Assembly: GCA_036172665.1 (NCBI GenBank)
Contig: JAYKNF010000016.1
Coordinates: 1,488,001 to 1,552,000 of the forward strand
Length of the DNA: 64,000 bases
Direction of reading: 5' to 3'
From: Prosopocoilus inquinatus
Lineage: Eukaryota; Arthropoda; Insecta; Coleoptera; Lucanidae
A program made the translations under genes and the position numbers. Below, piece after piece: positions 13,261-25,933 of the stretch (the first letter of the stretch is position 1; every line of letters starts with the position of its first letter). Under the pieces are notes generated by a model. The model searched no databases, was not told the DNA's origin, and was given only the letters and a program-made list of their open reading frames with translations.

Positions 13261-14601
13261 GTTACGATGGACTCCAGTAACTCTGATGTGAGACACGAAG
13301 TTTTCGGACGCAGCAGAAGCTAGAAATAGTTTTGAACGAAATAACACGTATTAGCGTTGTTCCTGTGATGTATCTAATCGATCCTTACTTATCTATCATG
13401 TTATTTGACGTTACGATGGACTCCAGTAACTCTGATGTGAGATACGAAGTTCTCGGACGCAGCAGAAGCTGGAAATAGTTTTGAACGAAATAACACGTAT
13501 TAGCGTTGTTCCTGTGATGTATCTAATCGATCCTTAGATATCTATCTTGTTATTTGACGTTACGATAGACTCCAGAAACTCTGATGTGAGACACGAAGTT
13601 TTCGGACGCAGCAGAAGCTAGAAATAGTTTTGAACGAAATAACACGTATTAGCGTTGTTCCTGTGATGTATCTAATCGATCCTTACTTATCTATCATGTT
13701 ATTTGACGTTACGATGGACTCCAGTATCTCTGATGTGAGATACGAAGTTCTCGGACGCAGCAGAAGCTGGAAATAGTTTTGAACGAAATAACACGTGTTA
13801 GCGTTGTTCCTGTAATGTATCTAATCGACCCTTACTTATCTATCTTGTTATTTGACGTTACGATGGACTCCAGAAACTCCGATGTGAGATACGAAATTCT
13901 CGGACGCAGCAGAAGCTGGAAATAGTTTAGAACGAAATAACACGTATTAGCGTTGTTCCTGTGATGTATCTAATCGATCCTTATTTATCTATCTTGTTAT
14001 TTGACGTTACGATGGACTCCAGTAACTCTGATGTGAGATACGAAGTTTTCGGACGCAGCAGAAGCTAGAAATAGTTTTGAACGAAATAACACATATTAAC
14101 GTTGTTCCTGTGATGTATCTAATCGATCCTTACTTATCTATCTTGTTATTTGACTTTACGATGGACTCCAGTAACTTTGATATGAGATACGAAATTCTCG
14201 GACGCAGCAGAAGCTGGAAATAGTTTTGAACGAAACAACACGTATTAGCGTCGTTCCTGTGATGTATCTAATCGATCTTTACTTATCTATCCTGTTATTT
14301 GACATTACGATAGACTCCAGTAACTCTGATGTGAGATACGAAGTTTTCGGACGCAGCAGAAGCTAGAAATAGTTTTGAACGAAATAACACGTATTAGCTT
14401 TGTTCCTGTGATTTATCTAATCGATCCTTACTTACCTATCTTGTTAATTGACGTTAGGATGGACTCCAGTAACTCTGATGTGAGATACGAAGTTTTCGGA
14501 CGCAGCAGAAGCTGGAAATAGTTTTGAACGAAACAACACGTATTAGCGTTGTTCCCGTGATGTATCTAATCGATCCTTACTTATCTATCTTGTTATTTGA
14601 C
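13261..14601 (+). repeat. 9-monomer tandem duplication, copy B
   Basis: This copy directly abuts copy A at exactly nine monomers. The one difference I noticed is GTTAGGATGG at 14,454-14,463 against GTTACGATGG in copy A (C at 13,116 to G at 14,457). Past 14,601 the array returns to the common order with the CTCGGATGTG monomer. So few differences over 1.3 kb point to a very recent event. This interval is absent from the 100-mer copies. Confidence 0.88.
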
Positions 14602-14896
14602 GTTACGATGGACTCCAGTAACTCGGATGTGAGATACGAAGTTCTCGGACGCAGCAGAAGCTGGAAATAGTTTTGAACGAAATAACACGTATTAGCGTTG
14701 TTCCTGTGATGTATCTAATCGATCCCTACTTATCTATCTTGTTATTTGACGTTACGATGGACTCCAGTGTCTCTGATGTGAGATACGAAGTTTTCGGACG
14801 CAGCAGAAGCTGGAAATAGTTTTGAACGTAATAACACGTGTTAGCGTTGTTCCTGTTATGTATCTAATCGACCCTTACTTATCTATCTTGTTATTG

Positions 14897-17800
14897 GACG
14901 TTACGATGGACTCCAGTAATTCTGATGTGAGATACGATATTTTCGGACGCAGCAGAAGCTGGAAATAGTTTTGAACGAAACAACACGTATTAGCGTTGTT
15001 CCTGTGTTGTATCTAATCGATCCTTACTTATCTATCATATTATTTGACGTTACGATGGACTCCAGTAACTTTGATGTGATATACGAAGTTCTCGGACGCA
15101 GCAGAAGCTGGAAATAGTTTTGAACGAAATAACACGTATTAGCGTTGTTCCTGTGATGCATCTAATCGATCCTTACTTATCTATCCTGTTATTTGACGTT
15201 ACGATGGACTCCAGTAACTCTGATGTGAGATACGAAGTTTTCGGACGCAGCAGAAGCTGGAAATAGTTTTGAACGAAACAACACCTATTAGCGTTGTTCC
15301 TGTGATGTATCTAATCGATCCTTGCTTATCTATCATATTATTTGACGTTACGATGGACTCCAGTAACTTTGATTTGAAGTACGAAGTTCTCGGACGCAGC
15401 AGAAGCTGGAAATAGTTTTGAACGAAACAACACCTATTAGCGTTGTTCCTGTGATGTATCTAATCGATCCTTACTTATCTATCCTGTTATTTGACGTTAC
15501 GATGGACTCTAGTAACTCCGATGTGAGATACGAAGTTTTCGGACGCAGCAGAAGCTGGAAATAGTTTTGAACGAAATAACGCGTATTAGCGTTGTTTCTG
15601 TGATGTATCTAATCGATCCTTACATATCTATCCTATTATTTGACGTTACGATGGACTCCAGTAACTCTGATGTGAGACACGAAGTTTTCGGACGCAGCAG
15701 AAGCTAGAAATAGTTTTGAACGAAATAACACGTATTAGCGTTGTTCCTGTGATGTATCTAATCGATCCTTACTTATCTATCATGTTATTTGACGTTACGA
15801 TGGACTCCAATAACTTTGATGTGAGATACGAAGCTCTCGGACGCAGCAGAAGCTGGAAATAGTTTTGAACGAAATAACACGTATTAGCGTTGTTCCTGTG
15901 ATGTATCTAATCGATCCTTACTTATCTATCCTGTTATTTGACGTTACGATGGACTCTAGTAACTCCGATGTGAGATACGAAGTTTTCGGACGCAGCAGAA
16001 GCTGGAAATAGTTTTGAACGAAATAACGCGTATTAGCGTTGTTTCTGTGATGTATCTAATCGATCCTTACATATCTATCCTATTATTTGACGTTACGATG
16101 GACTCCAGTAACTCTGATGTGAGACACGAAGTTTTCGGACGCAGCAGAAGCTAGAAATAGTTTTGAACGAAATAACACGTATTAGCGTTGTTCCTGTGAT
16201 GTATCTAATCGATCCTTACTTATCTATCATGTTATTTGACGTTACGATGGACTCCAGTAACTCTGATGTGAGATACGAAGTTCTCGGTCGCAGCAGAAGC
16301 TGGAAATAGTTTTGAACGAAATAACACGTATTAGCGTTGTTCCTGTGATGTATCTAATCGATCCTTAGATATCTATCTTGTTATTTGACGTTACGATGGA
16401 CTCCAGAAACTCTGATGTGAGACACGAAGTTTTCGGACGCAGCAGAAGCTAGAAATAGTTTTGAACGAAATAACACGTATTAGCGTTGTTCCTGTGATGT
16501 ATCTAATCGATCCTTACTTATCTATCTTGTTATTTGACGTTACGATGGACTCCAGTAACTCTGATGTGAGATACGAAGTTCTCGGGCGCAGCAGAAGCTG
16601 GAAATAGTTTTGAACGAAATAACACGTATTAGCGTTGTTCCTGTGATGTATCTAATCGATCCTTAGATATCTATCCTGTTATTTGACGTTACGATGGACT
16701 CCAGAAACTCTGATGTGAGACACGAAGTTTTCGGACGCAGCAGAAGCTAGAAATAGTTTTGAACGAAATAACACGTATTAGCGTTGTTCCTGTGATGTAT
16801 CTAATCGATCCTTACTTATCTATCATGTTATTTGACGTTACGATGGACTCCAGTATCTCTGATGTGAGATACGAAGTTCTCGGACGCAGCAGAAGCTGGA
16901 AATAGTTTTGAACGAAATAACACGTGTTAGCGTTGTTCCTGTGATGTATCTAATCGACCCTTACTTATCCATCTTGTTATTTGACGTTACGATGGACTCC
17001 AGTAACTCCGATATGAGATACGAAATTCTCGGACGCAGCAGAAGCTGGAAATAGTTTAGAACGAAATAACACGTATTAGCGTTGTTCCTGTGTTGTATCT
17101 AATCGATCCTTACTTATCTGTCATATTATTTGACGTTACGATGGACTCCAGTAACTTTGATTTGAAGTACGAAGTTCTCGGACGCAGCAGAAGCTGGAAA
17201 TTTTTGAACGAAATAACACGTATTAGCGTTGTTCCTGTGATGTATCTAATCGATCCTTACATATCTATCCTATTATTTGACGTTACGATGGACTCCAATA
17301 ACTTTGATGTGAGATACGAAGCTCTCGGACGCAGCAGAAGCTGGAAATAGTTTTGAACGAAATAACACGTATTAGCGTTGGTCCTGTGATGTATCTAATC
17401 GATCCTTACTTATCTATCCTGTTATTTGACGTTACGATGGACTCTAGTAACTCCGATGTGAGATACGAAGTTTTCGGACGCAGCAGAAGCTGGAAATAGT
17501 TTTGAACGAAATAACGCGTATTAGCGTTGTTTCTGTGATGTATCTAATCGATCCTTACATATCTATCCTATTATTTGACGTTACGATGGACTCCAGTAAC
17601 TCTGATGTGAGACACTAAGTTTTCGGACGCAGCAGAAGCTAGAAATAGTTTTGAACGAAATAACACGTATTAGCGTTGTTCCTGTGATGTATCTAATCGA
17701 CCCTTACATATCTATCACGTTATTTGACGTTACGATGGACTCCAGTAACTCTGATGTGAGATACGAAGTTCTCGGACGCAGCAGAAGCTGGAAATAGTTT

Positions 17801-20800
17801 TGAACGAAATAACACGTATTAGCGTTGTTCCTGTGATGTATATAATCGATCCTTAGATATCTATCTTGTTATTTGACGTTACGATGGACTCCAGAAACTC
17901 TGATGTGAGACACGAAGTTTTCGGACGCAGCAGAAGCTAGAAATAGTTTTGAACGAAATAACACGTATTAGCGTTGTTCCTGTGATGTATCTAATCGATC
18001 CTTACTTATCTATCATGTTATTTGACGTTACGATGGACTCCAGTAACTCTGATGTGAGATACGAAGTTTTCGGACGCAGCAGAAGCTGGAAATAGTTTTG
18101 AACGAAACAACACCTATTAGCGTTGTTCCTGTGATGTATCTAATCGATCCTTACTTATCTATCATGTTATTTGACGATAAGATGGACTCCAGTAATTCTG
18201 ATGTGAGATACGAAGTTCTCGGACGCAGCAGAAGCTTTAAATAGTTTAGAACGAAGTAACACGTATTAGCGTTGTTCCTGTGTTGTATCTAATCGATCCT
18301 TACTTATCTATCATATTATTTGACGTTACGATGGACTCCAGTAACTTTGATTTGAAGTACGAAGAACTCGGATGCAGCAGAAGCTGGAAATAGTTTCGAA
18401 CGAAACAACACGTATTAGCGTCGTTCCTGTGATGTATCTAATCGATCTTTACTTATCTATCCTGTTATTTGACGTGACGATAGACTCCAGTAACTCTGAT
18501 GTGAGATGCGAAGTTTTCGGACGCAGCAGAAGCTAGAAATAGTTTTGAACGAAACAACACGTATTAGCGTTGTTCCTGTGATGTATCTAATCGATCCTTA
18601 CTTATCTATCTTGTTATTTGACGTTACGATGTACTCCAGTAATTCAGATGTGAGACACGAAGTTTTCGGACGCAGCAGAAGCTAGAAATAGTTTTGAACG
18701 AAACAACACGTATTAGCGTTGTTCCTGTGATGTATCTAATCGATCCTTACTTATCTATCATGTTATTTGACGTTACGATGGACTCCAGTAACTCTGATGT
18801 GAGATACGAAGTTCTCGGGCGCAGCAGAAGCTGGAAATAGTTTTGAACGAAATAACACGTATTAGCGTTGTTCCTGTGATGTATCTAATCGATCCTTAGA
18901 TATCTATCCTGTTATTTGACGTTACGATGGACTCCAGAAACTCTGATGTGAGACACGAAGTTTTCGGACGCAGCAGAAGCTAGAAATAGTTTTGAACGAA
19001 ATAACACGTATTAGCGTTGTTCCTGTGATGTATCTAATCGATCCTTACTTATCTATCATGTTATTTGACGTTACGATGGACTCCAGTATCTCTGATGTGA
19101 GATACGAAGTTCTCGGACGCAGCAGAAGCTGGAAATAGTTTTGAACGAAATAACACGTGTTAGCGTTGTTCCTGTGATGTATCTAATCGACCCTTACTTA
19201 TCCATCTTGTTATTTGACGTTACGATGGACTCCAGTAACTCCGATATGAGATACGAAATTCTCGGACGCAGCAGAAGCTGGAAATAGTTTAGAACGAAAT
19301 AACACGTATTAGCGTTGTTCCTGTGTTGTATCTAATCGATCCTTATTTATCTGTCATATTATTTGACGTTACGATGGACTCCAGTAACTTTGATTTGAAG
19401 TACGAAGTTCTCGGACGCAGCAGAAGCTGGAAATTTTTGAACGAAATAACACGTATTAGCGTTGTTCCTGTGATGTATCTAATCGATCCTTACTTATCTA
19501 TCTTGTTATTTGACGTTACGATGGACTCCAGTAACTCTGATGTGAGATACGAAGTTCTCGGACGCAGCAGAAGCTGGAAATAGTTTTGAACGAAATAACA
19601 CGTATTAGCGTTGTTCCTGTGATGTTTCTAACCGATCCTTACTTATCTATCCTGTTATTTGACGTTACGATGGACTCCAGTAATTCTGATGTGAGATACG
19701 ATATTTTCGGACGCAGCAGAAGCTGGAAATAGTTTTGAACGAAACAACACGTATTAGCGTAGTTCCTGTGTTGTATCTAATCGATCCTTACGTATCTATC
19801 ATATTATTTGACGTTACGATGGACTCCAGTAACTTTGATATGATATACGAAGTTCTCGGACGCAGCAGAAGCTGGAAATAGTTTTGAACGAAATAACACG
19901 TATTAGCGTTGTTCCTGTGATGCATCTAATCGATCCTTACTTATCTATCCTGTTATTTAACGTTACGATGGACTCCAGTAACTCTGATGTGAGACACGAA
20001 GTTTTCGGACGCAGCAGAAGCTAGAAATAGTTTTGAACGAAATAACACGTATTAGCGTTGTTCCTGTGATGTATCTAATCGATCCTTACTTATCTATCAT
20101 GTTATTTGACGTTACGATGGACTCCAGTAACTCTGATGTGAGATACGAAGTTTTCGGACGCAGCAGAAGCTGGAAATAGTTTTGAACGAAACAACACCTA
20201 TTAGCGTTGTTCCTGTGATGTATCTAATCGATCCTTGCTTATCTATCATATTATTTGACGTTACGATGGACTCCAGTAACTTTGATTTGAAGTACGAAGT
20301 TCTCGGACGCAGCAGAAGCTGGAAATAGTTTTGAACGAAATAACACGTATTAGCGTTGTTCCTGTGATGTATCTAATCGATCCTTACTTATCTATCATGT
20401 TATTTGATGTTACGATGGACTTCAGTAACTCTGATGTGAGATACGAAGTTTTCGGACGCAGCAGAAGCTGGAAATAGTTTTGAACGAAACAACACCTATT
20501 AGCGTTGTTCCTGTGATGTATCTAATCGATCCTTGCTTATCTATCTTGTTATTTGACGTTACGATGGACTCCAGTAACTTTGATTTGAGATATGAAGTTC
20601 TCGGACGCAGCAGAAGCTGGAAATAATTTCGAACGAAACAACACGTATTAGCGTCGTTCCTGTGATGTATCTAATCGATCTTTACTTATCTATCCTGTTA
20701 TTTGACGTGACGATAGACTCCAGTAACTCTGATGTGAGATGCGAAGTTTTCGGACGCAGCAGAAGCTAGAAATAGTTTTGAACGAAACAACACCTATTAG

Positions 20801-23800
20801 CGTTGTTCCTGTGATGTATCTAATCGATCCTTACTTATCTATCTTGTTATTTGACGTTACGATGGACTCCAGTAATTCAGATGTGAGACACGAAGTTTTC
20901 GGACGCAGCAGAAGCTAGAAATAGTTTTGAACGAAATAACACGTATTAGCGTTGTTCCTGTGATGTATCTAATCGATCCTTACTTATCTATCATGTTATT
21001 TGACGTTACGATGGACTCCAGAAACTCCGATGTGAGATACGAAATTCTCGGACGCAGCAGAAGCTGGAAATAGTTTAGAACGAAATAACACGTATTAGCG
21101 TTGTTCCTGTGATGTATCTAATCGATCCTTACTTATCTATCTTGTTATTTGACGTTACGATGGACTCCAGTAACTCTGATGTGAGATACGAAGTTTTCGG
21201 ACGCAGCAGAAGCTAGAAATAGTTTTGAACGAAATAACACATATTAGCGTTGTTCCTGTGATGTATCTAATCGATCCTTACTTATCTATCTTGTTATTTG
21301 ACTTTACGATGGACTCCAGTAACTTTGATGTGAGATACGAAATTCTCGGACGCAGCAGAAGCTGGAAATAGTTTTGAACGAAACAACACGTATTAGCGTC
21401 GTTCCTGTGATGTATCTAATCGATCTTTACTTATCTATCCTGTTATTTGACATTACGATAGACTCCAGTAACTCTGATGTGAGATACGAAGTTTTCGGAC
21501 GCAGCAGAAGCTAGAAATAGTTTTGAACGAAATAACACGTATTAGCTTTGTTCCTGTGATTTATCTAATCGATCCTTACTTACCTATCTTGTTAATTGAC
21601 GTTACGATGGACTCCAGTAACTCTGATGTGAGATACGAAGTTTTCGGACGCAGCAGAAGCTGGAAATAGTTTTGAACGAAACAACACGTATTAGCGTTGT
21701 TCCCGTGATGTATCTAATCGATCCTTACTTATCTATCTTGTTATTTGACGTTACGATGGACTCCAGTAACTCGGATGTGAGATACGAAGTTCTCGGACGC
21801 AGCAGAAGCTGGAAATAGTTTTGAACGAAATAACACGTATTATCGTTGTTCCTGTGATGTATCTAATCGATCCCTACTTATCTATCTTGTTATTTGACGT
21901 TACGATGGACTCCAGTATCTCTGATGTGAGATACGAAGTTTTCGGACGCAGCAGAAGCTGGAAATAGTTTTGAACGTAATAACACGTGTTAGCGTTGTTC
22001 CTGTGATGTATCTAATCGACCCTTACTTATCTATCTTGTTATTGGACGTTACGATGGACTCCAGTAATTCTGATGTGAGATACGATATTTTCGGACGGAG
22101 CAGAAGCTGGAAATAGTTTTGAACGAAACAACACGTATTAGCGTTGTTCCTGTGTTGTATCTAATCGATCCTTACTTATCTATCATATTATTTGACGTTA
22201 CGATGGACTCCAGTAACTTTGATGTGATATACGAAGTTCTCGGACGCAGCAGAAGCTGGAAATAGTTTTGAACGAAATAACACGTATTAGCGTTGTTCCT
22301 GTGATGCATCTAATCGATCCTTACTTATCTATCCTGTTATTTGACGTTACGATGGACTCCAGTAACTCTGATGTGAGATACGAAGTTTTCGGACGCAGCA
22401 GAAGCTGGAAATAGTTTTGAACGAAACAACACCTATTAGCGTTGTTCCTGTGATGTATCTAATCGATCCTTGCTTATCTATCATATTATTTGACGTTACG
22501 ATGGACTCCAGTAACTTTGATTTGAAGTACGAAGTTCTCGGACGCAGCAGAAGCTGGAAATAGTTTTGAACGAAACAACACCTATTAGCGTTGTTCCTGT
22601 GATGTATCTTATCGATCCTTGCTTATCTATCTTGTTATTTGACGTTACGATGGACTCCAGTAACTTTGATTTGAAGTACGAAGTTCTCGGACGCAGCAGA
22701 AGCTGGAAATAGTTTTGAACGTAATAACACGTGTTAGCGTTGTTCCTGTGATGTATCTAATCGACCCTTACTTATCTATCTTGTTATTGGACGTTACGAT
22801 GGACTCCAGTAACTCCGATGTGAGATACGAAGTTCTCGGACGCAGCAGAAGCTGGAAATAGTTTAGAACGAAATAACACGTATTAGCGTTGTTCCTGTGT
22901 TGTATCTAATCGATCCTTACTTATCTATCATATTATTTGACGTTACGATGGACTCCAGTAACTTTGATTTGATGTACGAAGTTCTCGGACGCAGCAGAAG
23001 CTGGAAATAGTTTTGAACGAAATAACACGTATTAGCGTTGTTCCCGTGATGTATCTAATCGATCCTTACTTACCTATCTTGTTATTTGACGTTACGATGG
23101 ACTCCAGTAACTTTGATGTGAGATACGAAGTTCTTGGACGCAGCAGGAGCTGTAAATAGTTTTGAACTAAATAACACGTATTAGCGTTGTTCCTGTGATG
23201 TATCTAATCGATCCTTACTTATCTATCTTGTTATTTGACGTTACGATGGACTCCAGTAACTCTGATGTGAGATACGATGTTTTCGGACGCAGCAGAAGCT
23301 GGAAATAGTATTGAACGAAACAACACGTATTAGCGTTGTTCCTGTGTTGTATCTAATCGATCCTTACTTATCTATCACATTATTTGACGTTACGATGGAC
23401 TCCAATAACTTTGATGTGAGATACGAAGCTCTCGGACGCAGCAGAAGCTGGAAATAGTTTTGAACGAAATAACACGTATTAGCGTTGTTCCTGTGATGTA
23501 TCTAATCGATCCTTACTTATCTATCCTGTTATTTGACGTTACGATGGACTCTAGTAACTCCGATGTGAGATACGAAGTTTTCGGACGCAGCAGAAGCTGG
23601 AAATAGTTTTGAACGAAATAACGCGTATTAGCGTTGTTTCTGTGATGTATCTAATCGATCCTTACATATCTATCCTATTATCTGACGTTACGATGGACTC
23701 CAGTAACTCTGATGTGAGACACGAAGTTTTCGGACGCAGCAGAAGCTAGAAATAGTTTTGAACGAAATAACACGTATTAGCGTTGTTCCTGTGATGTATC

Positions 23801-25933
23801 TAATCGATCCTTACTTATCTATCATGTTATTTGACGTTACGATGGACTCCAGTAACTCTGATGTGAGATACGAAGTTCTCGGACGCAGCAGAAGCTGGAA
23901 ATAGTTTTGAACGAAATAACACGTATTAGCGTTGTTCCTGTGATGTATCTAATCGATCCTTACTTATCTATCATGTTATTTGAAGTTACGATGGACTTCA
24001 GTAACTCTGATGTGAGATACGAAGTTTTCGGACGCAGCAGAAGCTGGAAATAGTTTTGAACGAAACAACACCTATTAGCGTTGTTCCTGTGATGTATCTA
24101 ATCGATCCTTGCTTATCTATCTTGTTATTTGACGTTACGATGGACTCCAGTAACTTTGATTTGAGATATGAAGTTCTCGGACGCAGCAGAAGCTGGAAAT
24201 AATTTCGAACGAAACAACACGTATTAGCGTCGTTCCTGTGATGTATCTAATCGATCTTTACTTATCTATCCTGTTATTTGACGTGACGATAGACTCCAGT
24301 AACTCTGATGTGAGATGCGAAGTTTTCGGACGCAGCAGAAGCTAGAAATAGTTTTGAACGAAACAACACGTATTAGCGTTGTTCCTGTGATGTATCTAAT
24401 CGATCCTTACTTATCTATCTTGTTATTTGACGTTACGATGGACTCCAGTAATTCAGATGTGAGACACGAAGTTCTCGGACGCAGCAGAAGCTAGAAATAG
24501 TTTTGAACGAAATAACACGTATTAGCGTTGTTCCTGTGATGTATCTAATCGATCCTTACTTATCTATCATGTTATTTGACGTTACGATGGACTCCAGAAA
24601 CTCCGATGTGAGATACGAAATTCTCGGACGCAGCAGAAGCTGGAAATAGTTTAGAACGAAATAACACGTATTAGCGTTGTTCCTGTGATGTATCTAATCG
24701 ATCCTTACTTATCTATCTTGTTATTTGACGTTACGATGGACTCCAGTAACTCTGATGTGAGATACGAAGTTTTCGGACGCAGCAGAAGCTAGAAATAGTT
24801 TTGAACGAAATAACACATATTAGCGTTGTTCCTGTGATGTATCTAATCGATCCTTACTTATCTATCTTGTTATTTGACTTTACGATGGACTCCAGTAACT
24901 TTGATGTGAGATACGAAATTCTCGGACGCAGCAGAAGCTGGAAATAGTTTTGAACGAAATAACACGTATTAGCGTTGTTCCTGTGATGTATCTAATCGAT
25001 CCTTACTTATCTATCTTGTTATTTGACGTTACGATGGACTCCAGTAATTCAGATGTGAGACACGAAGTTTTCGGACGCAGCAGAAGCTAGAAATAGTTTT
25101 GAACGAAATAACACGTATTAGCGTTGTTCCTGTGATGTATCTAATCGATCCTTACTTATCTATCATGTTATTTGACGTTACGATGGACTCCAGAAACTCC
25201 GATGTGAGATACGAAATTCTCGGACGCAGCAGAAGCTGGAAATAGTTTAGAACGAAATAACACGTATTAGCGTCGTTCCTGTGATGTATCTAATCGATCT
25301 TTACTTATCTATCCTGTTATTTGACATTACGATAGACTCCAGTAACTCTGATGTGAGATACGAAGTTTTCGGACGCAGCAGAAGCTAGAAATAGTTTTGA
25401 ACGAAATAACACGTATTAGCTTTGTTCCTGTGATTTATCTAATCGATCCTTACTTACCTATCTTGTTAATTGACGTTACGATGGACTCCAGTAACTCTGA
25501 TGTGAGATACGAAGTTTTCGGACGCAGCAGAAGCTGGAAATAGTTTTGAACGAAACAACACGTATTAGCGTTGTTCCCGTGATGTATCTAATCGATCCTT
25601 ACTTATCTATCTTGTTATTTGACGTTACGATGGACTCCAGTAACTCGGATGTGAGATACGAAGTTCTCGGACGCAGCAGAAGCTGGAAATAGTTTTGAAC
25701 GAAATAACACGTATTAGCGTTGTTCCTGTGATGTATCTAATCGATCCCTACTTATCTATCTTGTTATTTGACGTTACGATGGACTCCAGTATCTCTGATG
25801 TGAGATACGAAGTTTTCGGACGCAGCAGAAGCTGGAAATAGTTTTGAACGTAATAACACGTGTTAGCGTTGTTCCTGTGATGTATCTAATCGACCCTTAC
25901 TTATCTATCTTGTTGTTGGACGTTACGATGGAC
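14897..25933 (+). repeat. 100-mer higher-order repeat, copy 2 (74 monomers shared)
   Basis: This is the partner of 1-11,037 at offset 14,896. It contains the matching AG deletions near 17,201 and 19,433, TTTAACG near 19,958, and the C-to-G marker at 22,098. The copy ends at 25,933, where the array goes into a different 24-monomer unit instead of the 26-monomer interval that follows copy 1. The shared end lies inside a monomer, 15 bases after its start, as expected if exchange took place between homologous positions of different monomers. Confidence 0.9.
22045..25918 (+). repeat. HOR unit of 26 monomers
   Basis: The unit is delimited by the CGGAGC marker monomers at 22,098 and 25,972, 3,874 bp apart (26 x 149). 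It lies within copy 2 of the 100-mer and equals 7,149-11,022. It is the first of four consecutive units opened by the same marker; the others have 24, 28 and 23 monomers. Confidence 0.85.

Larger units (their letters stand above)
11038..14896 (+). repeat. 26-monomer interval between the 100-mer copies
   Basis: This stretch is not part of the shared 74 monomers. It opens with a rare GGACACTAG variant at 11,036 that recurs at 11,781 (745 bp, five monomers), continues with the 9-mer tandem duplication at 11,920-14,601, and closes with TTATTGGACG leading into copy 2. It contains only satellite monomers, all forward and in phase, with no gene or insertion. Confidence 0.85.

Noticed and set aside
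1..25933. The 100-mer duplication as a pure assembly artefact
   Set aside because: Not excluded, but at least one internal difference (368 against 15,264), the different sequences after each copy and the intact phase argue for a real duplication. Spanning reads are needed to settle it.
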